This document shows, piece by piece, positions 1-5,528 of a stretch of DNA of 8,478 nucleotides (position 1 is its first letter; every line of letters begins with the position of its first letter). Origin of the DNA: an uncultured Sphingomonas sp. (GTDB lineage: Bacteria > Pseudomonadota > Alphaproteobacteria > Sphingomonadales > Sphingomonadaceae); contig CAMPIY010000072.1 of assembly GCA_946886645.1 (NCBI GenBank), positions 1 through 8,478 on the forward strand. The letters are read 5' to 3'. The notes below the pieces were generated by a model. It saw only the letters and a list, made by a program, of their open reading frames with translations, ran no database searches and was not told where the DNA came from. Both the position numbers and the translations under genes were made by a program.

Positions 1-117
1 GGCGCCGCGCTGAAGGAAAAGGCTGGCGCGACGAAGGCCGCCGAGCCGAAGGCTGAGAAGGCGGAGCCCAAGGCCAAAAAGGCCAAGGCCAAGAAGGACG
101 AAGCCGAAGAGGCTTAA
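1..117 (+). CDS. rpsA: 30S ribosomal protein S1, C-terminal end (partial)
   Basis: The window opens inside a + strand reading frame that runs 38 codons to a TAA at 115-117. The first residues, GAALKEKAGA, resemble the end of the last S1 repeat region in alphaproteobacterial S1 proteins, where a 'SGASLGDILGAAL' type segment precedes the C-terminus. After that the protein is a low-complexity tail of Lys, Ala and Glu (KAEKAEPKAKKAKAKK, then the acidic DEAEEA). S1 binds mRNA on the 30S subunit and helps initiate translation. The position directly upstream of ihfB supports the call, because rpsA-ihfB is a common gene order in proteobacteria. Only the tail is visible, so another protein with a Lys/Ala-rich end cannot be excluded. 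A strong terminator lies about 77 bases downstream. Confidence 0.72.
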   Translation, partial: GAALKEKAGATKAAEPKAEKAEPKAKKAKAKKDEAEEA

Positions 118-193
118 GTCCGCACAAGCGTTCGAAGGCCTTAAATAAGCCTTTGATTGTGACGGAAATGTCCCGTCGCGAAACGAAACGGAA

Positions 194-232
194 GGGCGCG
201 GGTGCAGCGATGCATCTGCGCCCTTTTCCTTT
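194..232 (+). terminator. intrinsic terminator after rpsA, GNRA tetraloop
   Basis: A 13-bp stem pairs 194-206 with 211-223 (GGGCGC at the base against GCGCCC). It is closed by the tetraloop GCGA and contains two G-T positions (200/217 and 202/215) that would be G-U wobbles in RNA. A T-rich run, TTTTCCTTT, follows at 224-232. This is the textbook layout of a Rho-independent terminator and it lies between rpsA and ihfB, so ihfB probably has its own promoter. Two weaker hairpins precede it: AAGGC at 135-139 with GCCTT at 149-153, and GACGG at 161-165 with CCGTC at 173-177. Confidence 0.85.
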
Positions 233-304
233 GGGACACAGGCTGATAGGCAATGCGCCAACGCCAGGGGGGCGCCACACAATTTAACTCATGCGGGGAT
301 TTCG

Positions 305-601
305 ATGATCCGTTCCGAGCTGGTGCAAAAGCTGTGCAGCGATTTTCCTGACCTTTCGCAGCGCGAGGTCGAGAATGTGGTTTCCGCCCTGTTCGATTCC
401 ATCACCGACCAGCTGGCCAAGGGCGGCCGCGTCGAGCTTCGCGGCTTCGGCGCCTTTTCGACCCGTCAGCGCGATGCCCGCGTCGGCCGCAATCCGCGTA
501 CCGGCGAGTCCGTCGATGTCGACGCCAAGCGCGTCCCCTACTTCAAGCCGGGCAAGGAGATGCGGGAACGGCTGAACTTAGGCGAAATCGCGGCCGAGTA
601 G
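305..601 (+). CDS. ihfB: integration host factor subunit beta
   Basis: This 98-residue protein belongs to the HU/IHF family and closely follows IhfB: a SELVQKL start, RGFGAF at residues 46-51, the DNA-intercalating arm motif NPRTG at 63-67 and FKPGK at 80-84. IHF is a heterodimer of alpha and beta subunits that binds the minor groove at specific sites and bends DNA sharply, acting in transcription, replication and recombination. The length matches the family. The ATG at 305 has a weak GGGGA sequence at 295-299 as a possible ribosome binding site. An in-frame TGA of a six-codon upstream ORF (291-308) overlaps this start as ATGA. Codon 92 is TTA (578-580), the only TTA I found in any gene of the window. 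The gene ends 18 nt before tRNA-Leu, so the two may share a transcript. Confidence 0.95.
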   Translation: MIRSELVQKLCSDFPDLSQREVENVVSALFDSITDQLAKGGRVELRGFGAFSTRQRDARVGRNPRTGESVDVDAKRVPYFKPGKEMRERLNLGEIAAE

Positions 602-619
602 CGGTTCGTCTTCGCTCGT

Positions 620-705
620 GCGGACGTGGCGGAATGGTAGACGCTGGAGACTTAAAATCTTCTGCCCGTGAGGGCATGCGGGTTCGAGTCCCGCCGTCCG
701 CACCA
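620..705 (+). tRNA. tRNA-Leu, anticodon UAA, CCA encoded
   Basis: A complete class II tRNA cloverleaf is visible. The 7-bp acceptor pairs GCGGACG (620-626) with CGTCCGC (695-701), followed by discriminator A at 702 and an encoded CCA at 703-705. The anticodon stem pairs GGAGA (646-650) with TCTTC (658-662), and the loop CTTAAAA (651-657) places the anticodon TAA at 653-655. The long variable arm is TGCCC-GTGA-GGGCA, typical of leucine tRNAs. The T arm is GCGGG (678-682), loop TTCGAGT, CCCGC (690-694). It decodes UUA and, by wobble, UUG. It sits between ihfB and the ATP-grasp gene with gaps of 18 and 20 nt, so excision from a longer transcript is possible. No intron and no separate terminator are seen. 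Confidence 0.97.
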
Positions 706-725
706 GGGATGCGAAAGCTTACTCG

Positions 726-2036
726 TTGAATTGGGCTGATATTTCCGGGCAAGACCTGGACAAGGACCACGCAGGATTGGGCAAGGCCTCGCAGAAGTAT
801 GTCTATCGGGTCGCCGGCGTGCCCGTTGTGGCGCGCCGCGCCTTCGCACCAGCCCCACAGGGGACCAGGGCGGTGATCCACGACACCTATGCCCGCCACT
901 ATTTCCATACCGTATCGTCGATCGACCGGCGGCGTGTATGGCGAGCCTGGCTGACCTGGCCGTGGTTCCTTCTTGGCCAGATGGTGCGATTCACCTGCCG
1001 GAACGGGCGCATCATTGCCAACCGGTATGGCCGCCCGATCCCGCTCCAGTTGATCGATCAGCTGCGCATCTATTTCGCCAACGGAATTCTTCCCCGCTGG
1101 TATTATATTTTCTCGCTGTACGAAGCGGAGCCTCGCCGGCGCTCAGGAGAGTTCCTCAACCGGTTCGAAACCAAGCTGGCGCTGTTCCGCCTGCTGAACT
1201 GGCCCGGCACGTCGCCGCTCAACGACAAGGCCGCCTTCGCCTCGCATTGCCGCGAACATGGCATCGGCGCCGTACCGATCGTCCTCATCGCTCGTGGAGG
1301 CACGCTGGATTGGTTTGGCGAGTGGGCCGGCAAGCTTCCCGAAGCCGATCTCTTCCTGAAGCCGGTCACGGCACGTGGCGGGAAAGGCGCCGAACGCTGG
1401 GACCATGCCGGCAAGGGCCGGTATCGCTCGATGACGGGCGACGTGGTTGAAGAGGCGGCATTGCTGAAGCGCCTGGTCGCGGAATCCGTCGCAATTCCTC
1501 GTCTCGTCCAGCCCCGGATGATCAACCATCCCGACATTGCCGATCTCAGCAACGGCGCGCTGAGCACCGCGCGGATCATGACCTGCCTAGATGAGAAGGG
1601 CCGGCCGGAAGTGGTCGCGGCCGTGTTCCGGATGGCGATCGGGCGCAATGTCGTTGTCGATAACATCCACGCCGGCGGCATCGCCGCCGAAGTCCATTTG
1701 AGGAGCGGTGTGCTCGGCCCTGCCAGCAACCTTGGCGACGATGCGCGGCTTGGATGGCTGGAAACGCACCCCGACACGGGCCGGCCGATCGCGGGCAGGG
1801 CTCTGCCCCTTTGGAACGAGGCTTGCGAATTGGCGACGCGGGCGCACCGCGCCTTCGCCGACCGGACCGTGATCGGGTGGGACGTAGCCATCACGGCGAA
1901 CGGCCCGATCCTGGTGGAGGGCAACAGCGGCCCCGACGTCGATCTTCTCCAGCGGCCAATGCGCAGGGGCCTTGCCGGCGGACGGCTAGGCGAGTTGATC
2001 GCATTCCACCTCAAGAAACGCGGCTTCGGCAATTAG
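726..2036 (+). CDS. sugar-transfer-associated ATP-grasp family protein
   Basis: The 436-residue product looks like the ATP-grasp family named for association with sugar transferases (ATPgrasp_ST). Visible ATP-grasp features are a nucleotide-binding Lys in FLKP (K212), a glycine-rich loop GGKG (218-221), GWDVAIT (384-390) and a metal-binding EGN at 398-400, followed by DVDLLQ. The N-terminal 120 residues are basic and hydrophobic (for example WLTWPWFLLGQMV at 75-87) and could sit at the membrane surface. ATP-grasp enzymes join a carboxylate to an amine or similar group through an acyl phosphate. The substrate here is unknown. No glycosyltransferase is nearby. The start is uncertain: the longest frame opens with TTG at 726, only 20 nt after the tRNA and without a clear ribosome site. 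A TTG at 777, with AAGGA at 762-766 ahead of it, is an alternative. There is no early in-frame ATG; the first in-frame Met is residue 86. Confidence 0.82.
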   Translation: MNWADISGQDLDKDHAGLGKASQKYVYRVAGVPVVARRAFAPAPQGTRAVIHDTYARHYFHTVSSIDRRRVWRAWLTWPWFLLGQMVRFTCRNGRIIANRYGRPIPLQLIDQLRIYFANGILPRWYYIFSLYEAEPRRRSGEFLNRFETKLALFRLLNWPGTSPLNDKAAFASHCREHGIGAVPIVLIARGGTLDWFGEWAGKLPEADLFLKPVTARGGKGAERWDHAGKGRYRSMTGDVVEEAALLKRLVAESVAIPRLVQPRMINHPDIADLSNGALSTARIMTCLDEKGRPEVVAAVFRMAIGRNVVVDNIHAGGIAAEVHLRSGVLGPASNLGDDARLGWLETHPDTGRPIAGRALPLWNEACELATRAHRAFADRTVIGWDVAITANGPILVEGNSGPDVDLLQRPMRRGLAGGRLGELIAFHLKKRGFGN

Positions 2037-2063
2037 CGCCGACGAGTCCGGTCGAATCCCTCC

Positions 2064-2094
2064 AACGTGGACAAAATATTAAGCAATCCACGTT
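2064..2094. repeat. perfect inverted repeat, 8-bp arms, AT-rich spacer
   Basis: AACGTGGA (2064-2071) and TCCACGTT (2087-2094) are exact reverse complements around a 15-base AT-rich spacer. The element begins 28 bases after the ATP-grasp stop codon and ends 56 bases before the chosen start of the c-di-GMP gene. It could be a transcription terminator for the gene upstream, though no T run follows directly (T6-G-T4 appears only at 2114-2124). It could also be a dyad operator for the gene downstream. The sequence alone does not decide between them. Confidence 0.5.
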
Positions 2095-2150
2095 AGTCAT
2101 TCCATGTGCGCAGTTTTTTGTTTTCGAAGTCCGCGTCGCGGGACCGGAAC

Positions 2151-3725
2151 ATGTCGCTCGCCAATGCGCGGCGGGACATGCTGGTGCTTGGCATCCTCAT
2201 TGCCGCCGTCATCATGCTTATCTGGAACGGCAGCGAATTTTTCCAGCGCCTGGCCTTCGCCGGCCGCGAGCTTGGGCCGGGCCTGAAGGTCGCTTCGATA
2301 GCGCTGACCCTGAACGTCGCGCTGATCCTGTTCGGCTGGCGCCGCTATGTCGACCTTCAACATGAGACGGAGATGCGGAAAGAGGGCGAGGCCCGCGCCG
2401 CGCTGATCGCATCGACCGATGGAATGACCGGCCTGCTCAACCGCAAGGGTTTTGCTGACCGGGGCGAAGAACTCCGCTGCGCGGCCGCGGAAGCCGGCCA
2501 GTCTCTGATCATCTTCTCGCTCCAGCTCAACCGGTTCAAGGCGGTGAACGACCGTCACGGCTATGACGTCGGCGATCGTATGCTGCGCATGATCGCCGCC
2601 TCTCTGGAACAGGGCGTCGGGCCGGGTCATCTGGTGGCGCGCCTTTCGGGCGACGAGTTCGCCGTGGCCTTCGCCGCGTCGAAAGAGGAGTTCGCCGAGG
2701 TCGAGCAATTGGGCGAGCGGCTTCTCCGGTCCGTTACCCGCCCGTTCGAGGCCGAAGGGCGGCTGGTCCAGGTCGGCGCCTTCCTCGGCATCGCCGCGTC
2801 GATTCCCGAAGAGGGCCAGATTCCCGATTTCCTGCGCCGTGCCGATATTGCGCTCGACCGCGCCAAATCGGCCCGCTCCGCTCGACCCATCTGGTTCGAC
2901 GAGGGGATGGAACGGGCCCTGATCGTCCATAGCGAGATCGAGCAGGGCATCCGCCACGGTCTGGAACATGGCCAGTTCGTCCCCTTCTTCGAGCCGCAGG
3001 TCGACCTTCGCACGGGCGAGGTGATCGGCTTCGAAGTGCTGGCACGCTGGGAGCATCCGCTGACCGGCCTGATCGAGCCGGATCGCTTCATTCCGGTGGC
3101 CGAAGAACATGGGCTGATCGGAAGACTGTCGGAGCAGGTCATCCTGGCTGCTCTGACTCAGGCAGCCGATTGGGACCCGGCGATCAAGCTGTCGGTCAAC
3201 ATCTCGCCGACGCAGCTTACCGATAGCTGGCTTGCGCAACGCATCGTCCGGCTGCTGTCGGAAGCAGGCTTCCCCGCCGAGCGCCTGGTCGTGGAAATTA
3301 CCGAAAGCTCGCTCTTCGCCGACCTCGACCTGGCCAAGCAGATCGTCACCGGCCTCAAGAACCAGGGCGTGAAGTTGGCGCTCGACGATTTCGGGACGGG
3401 TTTCTCCTCGCTCGCGCACCTGCGCTCACTGCCGTTCGACGTCATCAAGATCGACCGCAGCTTCGTTTCGACGCTTCAGGACGACAGGGAAAGCGCTGCC
3501 ATCGTCCGCGCGGTCACCACGCTCGCCGACGCGATTGGCGTGCCGGTCACGGTCGAGGGCATCGAGGATGCAGCGACCCATGCCGCCGTCGCGGGATTCG
3601 GCTGCGCGGTCGGGCAAGGCTGGTATTTTGGAAAGCCGATGAGCGGCGATCAGGCCGCGGCCATGCTTCGCTCCCGCGACGCGAAAACCGACAGCCCCGC
3701 CGTCCACAACCGCCGCACGGCCTGA
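2151..3725 (+). CDS. membrane-anchored GGDEF-EAL protein, probable c-di-GMP phosphodiesterase
   Basis: The 524-residue protein has two N-terminal hydrophobic segments (about residues 10-26 and 46-63), then a GGDEF domain (about 88-250) and an EAL domain (about 262-510). The EAL domain keeps the residues expected for hydrolysis of c-di-GMP to pGpG: Glu295 in an EVL variant of the signature, Asn350 in NISPTQL, Glu382 in EITES, DDFGTG at 412-417, Lys433 in IKID, Glu469 and Gln489. The GGDEF domain looks degenerate: the signature is SGDEF (166-170), the usual metal-binding 'D-x-D-x-FK' segment reads LQLNRFK (Gln125, Asn127), and no RxxD inhibitory site precedes the signature. It may bind GTP as a regulatory module instead of making c-di-GMP. 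I chose ATG 2151 because GGGA at 2140-2143 lies 7 bases upstream. A GTG at 2106 would add 15 residues but lacks a ribosome site. No response-regulator or PAS domain is present. Confidence 0.9.
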   Translation: MSLANARRDMLVLGILIAAVIMLIWNGSEFFQRLAFAGRELGPGLKVASIALTLNVALILFGWRRYVDLQHETEMRKEGEARAALIASTDGMTGLLNRKGFADRGEELRCAAAEAGQSLIIFSLQLNRFKAVNDRHGYDVGDRMLRMIAASLEQGVGPGHLVARLSGDEFAVAFAASKEEFAEVEQLGERLLRSVTRPFEAEGRLVQVGAFLGIAASIPEEGQIPDFLRRADIALDRAKSARSARPIWFDEGMERALIVHSEIEQGIRHGLEHGQFVPFFEPQVDLRTGEVIGFEVLARWEHPLTGLIEPDRFIPVAEEHGLIGRLSEQVILAALTQAADWDPAIKLSVNISPTQLTDSWLAQRIVRLLSEAGFPAERLVVEITESSLFADLDLAKQIVTGLKNQGVKLALDDFGTGFSSLAHLRSLPFDVIKIDRSFVSTLQDDRESAAIVRAVTTLADAIGVPVTVEGIEDAATHAAVAGFGCAVGQGWYFGKPMSGDQAAAMLRSRDAKTDSPAVHNRRTA

Positions 3726-3747
3726 CCTCAAACAGGGGGGAGAGAGC

Positions 3748-3770
3748 ATCCGTCCCGTCTTGGGACGGGT
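3748..3770 (+). terminator. hairpin downstream of the GGDEF-EAL gene
   Basis: ATCCGTCCC (3748-3756) pairs with GGGACGGGT (3762-3770) around the loop GTCTT, with one T-G position. It lies 22 bases after the stop codon, the usual place for a terminator. No T run follows, so it may be a weak or Rho-assisted terminator or an mRNA 3'-end stabiliser. Confidence 0.5.
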
Positions 3771-3810
3771 GGAGCATGATGCGTATTTGCGACGTTGATG
3801 ACTTGGTAAA

Positions 3811-3830
3811 AAAGTCGTTAAGAAAGTCGT
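3811..3830 (+). repeat. tandem octamer AAAGTCGT, 12-base period
   Basis: AAAGTCGT occurs at 3811-3818 and again at 3823-3830, separated by TAAG. The second copy ends one base before the ATG at 3832 of the small membrane protein gene, so the pair covers its translation initiation region. The period is close to one helical turn. It may be a protein-binding site, an RNA-level element or chance. Confidence 0.45.
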
Positions 3831-3831
3831 C

Positions 3832-4005
3832 ATGCGGATGTTGCGAAGCCCCGCCAATCAATTCCGGACCCGCGTCTTCGGGCGGGGGAAATCCTATGCG
3901 ATTGCTGCGGCCGATCCGGCGCCTGCAGGGCTTTCAGACGATCTTCGCATCTTCGCTCTGACGTTCGTCGGCGGCTTCCTCTTCATGGCGATCTACCTGG
4001 CATAG
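3832..4005 (+). CDS. small single-pass membrane protein, 57 residues, function unknown
   Basis: A frame from ATG 3832 to TAG 4003-4005 encodes 57 residues. The N-terminal 20 are basic (MRMLRSPANQFRTRVFGRGK). A short Ala/Pro linker follows (about 24-33), then SDDLRIFALTFVGG at about 35-48 and a C-terminal hydrophobic stretch ending FLFMAIYLA. This predicts one membrane helix near the C-terminus (about residues 38-57) with a positively charged N-terminus facing the cytoplasm. The ending resembles small conserved hypothetical proteins I associate with sphingomonads, from memory only. A second in-frame ATG lies at 3838. The ribosome site is weak (AAGAAAG at 3820-3826). Strong hairpins lie before (3748-3770) and after (4014-4036), which fits a single-gene transcript. 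A 61-residue frame in another phase (3776-3961) overlaps it and looks less convincing. Confidence 0.66.
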   Translation: MRMLRSPANQFRTRVFGRGKSYAIAAADPAPAGLSDDLRIFALTFVGGFLFMAIYLA

Positions 4006-4013
4006 GTGCGAGC

Positions 4014-4036
4014 CGGCGCGGAGTGAATCCGCGCCG
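4014..4036 (+). terminator. strong hairpin after the small membrane protein gene
   Basis: CGGCGCGGA (4014-4022) pairs perfectly with TCCGCGCCG (4028-4036) around the loop GTGAA. The 9-bp, GC-rich stem begins 8 bases after the stop of the 57-codon gene, the usual place for a terminator. No T run follows, so termination efficiency is uncertain. On the opposite strand it could also serve the convergent LplT-like gene. Confidence 0.55.
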
Positions 4037-4133
4037 TCAGTCCTCGCTCCGCGAGGCTGGCCGGCATGCGCGCTCTCTTCGACACAAGCTCGCCTTCGCT
4101 TCGCAAAGTCTCCCTTGTGCTCGGGCGCTTTGC
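4037..4133. other. hairpin-rich spacer between convergent genes
   Basis: This 97-base stretch separates the small + strand gene from the end of the minus-strand LplT-like gene. It contains CCTCGC (4042-4047) with GCGAGG (4051-4056), CACAAG (4083-4088) with CTTGTG (4114-4119), and GCAAAG (4103-4108) with CTTTGC (4128-4133). The last two interlock and cannot form fully at once. The 4128-4133 arm touches the LplT-like stop codon at 4134-4136, so the structure could end or protect that transcript. I see no convincing protein-coding signal here. The sequence looks like a dispersed intergenic repeat, but one copy cannot prove that. Confidence 0.4.
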
Positions 4134-5432
4134 CTAATCGCAGGCGAGGTGAAGCTTCCAGCCGAGCCACGCCGACAGCAGGCTGGCGACCGCAACGATC
4201 AACAGGCTGTCGGCCACCGTCACGCCCATTTGGACGGCCACGGTCAGGATCAGCGTCGCCGCGACCATGAAGCCTGAGTTGACGATATTGTTGGCGGCGA
4301 TGGTGCGGGCCGTTTCCGCCTTGGAAACGGTCGTCGTCAGGAAGGCGTAGAGCGGCACGACGAACATGCCGCCGGCAATGGCGACGCCCAGCAGGTCCAG
4401 GACCACCATCCAGCTATTCGGGACAGCCCAGAATGCCGTGAGGTCGCGAAGCCCATCCGTGACCGGCGGCCAACCCTTCACCCGCCGATAGAGATCGAGC
4501 ACAAACAGGCCCATCAACAAGGCCGAGGCAGGCGAATAGCGGGCGGATACCTGGCCCTTCAGCAGCCGGTTGACCGCCACCGATCCGATGGCGACGCCCA
4601 CGGAAAAGGTCGCCAGGAAGAGTGTCGCGACCGTCTGGTCGGAACCAAGCGCATTCTTCACCAGCGGCGGGAACTGCGCGGCGAGCACCGCGCCCATCGC
4701 CCAAAAGAAGCTGATCGCGAGGATTGCCAGGAACAGGCGCGGGACGTGCATGGTCGCATTGACCAGCTTCACCGAGGCGCGGACGATGTGCCAGTCGAAG
4801 TGAAATGGCGGCGCGTCGGGATCGGGCGGGGCAGGTGGGACGAAATGACCAGCGACGCGGCCAATCAGCGCGACCAACAGGACGCCAAGCGCGGCCCATT
4901 CGGCGTGGAAGGTGCCATCCGGATTCTGCAGTACTAGGATGCCGCCGAGCAGCGTGCCGCCGAGGATGCCGATGTAGGTTCCCGCCTCGACCAGCCCGGT
5001 GCCGCCGAGCACTTCATCCTTGTTGAGGTGCTGAGGCAGGATCGCATATTTGATCGGGCCGAAGAAGGTCGAGTGGATGCCCATCGCGGTCAGCGCGGCG
5101 AGCAGCAGCGGCACGCTGTGCCAAAGCAGTCCCGCGGCCCCGACGATCATGATCAATATCTCGGCAGTTTTCACGATGCGGACGATCTTCGCCTTGTCGC
5201 GCTCGTCCGCCAGCTGACCTGACAGGGCCGACAGCAGGAAGAAGGGCAGGATGAACAGCCCGCCGGCGATCGCGCTGAACGTCGCTTCCTGCGTCGCGTC
5301 CTTATAGATGCCGTAGATGACCAGCATCACCATCGCGGTGCGGAACAAATTGTCGTTGAACGCGCCGAGGAACTGGGTGACGAAGATCGGCAGGAAGCGC
5401 CGGGTGCGAAGGAGGTGCACGGTGTTCTGCAT
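4134..5432 (-). CDS. LplT-like lysophospholipid transporter (MFS)
   Basis: The 432-residue major facilitator protein has about 12 hydrophobic segments. Two signatures point to the LplT/Aas-associated branch: FLGAFNDNLFR at residues 21-31, and GIHSTFFGPIKYAILPQHL at 118-136. A motif-A-like loop, GQLADERDKAK, lies at 72-82. LplT moves lysophospholipids inward across the inner membrane so that they can be re-acylated. In many bacteria the domain is fused or linked to the Aas acyltransferase/acyl-ACP synthetase. Here no acyltransferase follows, and the frame ends after the transporter. The start is the ATG whose complement lies at 5430-5432. A longer frame from a TTG at 5522 would add 30 hydrophilic residues and run almost into pgsA, which is unlikely. 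The gene is divergent from pgsA, a phospholipid synthesis gene, which agrees with the call. The exact substrate is inferred from family only. Confidence 0.87.
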   Translation of the reverse strand: MQNTVHLLRTRRFLPIFVTQFLGAFNDNLFRTAMVMLVIYGIYKDATQEATFSAIAGGLFILPFFLLSALSGQLADERDKAKIVRIVKTAEILIMIVGAAGLLWHSVPLLLAALTAMGIHSTFFGPIKYAILPQHLNKDEVLGGTGLVEAGTYIGILGGTLLGGILVLQNPDGTFHAEWAALGVLLVALIGRVAGHFVPPAPPDPDAPPFHFDWHIVRASVKLVNATMHVPRLFLAILAISFFWAMGAVLAAQFPPLVKNALGSDQTVATLFLATFSVGVAIGSVAVNRLLKGQVSARYSPASALLMGLFVLDLYRRVKGWPPVTDGLRDLTAFWAVPNSWMVVLDLLGVAIAGGMFVVPLYAFLTTTVSKAETARTIAANNIVNSGFMVAATLILTVAVQMGVTVADSLLIVAVASLLSAWLGWKLHLACD

Positions 5433-5528
5433 CGTCGTTGCCTGTGGTGATAGCGGCTTGGCCCCGCCCCGCAAGCCTGCGGCTTTTCGGGCTGTGCAAT
5501 CGCCGCGCCATGGCCTAGCCAAAGGTCA
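5433..5528. promoter_or_regulatory. divergent intergenic region between the LplT-like gene and pgsA
   Basis: The 96 bases between two divergent starts must hold the initiation signals for both genes, unless either is read from further away. I cannot assign -35 and -10 boxes with confidence. Alternative small hairpins occur at about 5468-5483 (CCGCA-AGCC-TGCGG, or AAGCC-TGC-GGCTT followed by TT). AAAGG at 5521-5525 is a likely ribosome site for pgsA, with a short 3-base spacing to its ATG. Confidence 0.35.

Noticed and set aside
231..304. Candidate sigma-70 promoter for ihfB from TTGGGA at 231-236
   Set aside because: No acceptable -10 hexamer lies 16-18 bases downstream, so the assignment would be arbitrary.
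620..705. tRNA-Leu as an integration site for a mobile element
   Set aside because: No integrase, no repeated tRNA 3' end and no composition shift are visible downstream. The neighbours are core genes.
1103..2032. 309-residue minus-strand frame opposite the ATP-grasp gene
   Set aside because: It has Ser/Arg/Pro-rich composition typical of an antisense shadow, while the + strand frame carries ordered ATP-grasp motifs.
2036..2150. c-di-GMP riboswitch in the leader of the GGDEF-EAL gene
   Set aside because: I could not find the conserved core or paired elements of a GEMM-type riboswitch. Only the simple inverted repeat is visible.
2097..3419. 440-residue open frame on the minus strand opposite the GGDEF-EAL gene
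   Set aside because: It is the shadow of a high-GC gene with clear catalytic motifs on the + strand. Its own translation is rich in charged residues and matches nothing I recognise.
3776..3961. 61-residue + strand frame overlapping the small membrane protein gene
   Set aside because: It lacks a membrane segment or recognisable pattern and begins inside the post-terminator region. The frame from 3832 gives a more protein-like product.
5433..5522. 30-codon N-terminal extension of the LplT-like gene from a TTG
   Set aside because: The extension is hydrophilic and Arg-rich, lacks family similarity and would leave almost no room for promoters between it and pgsA.
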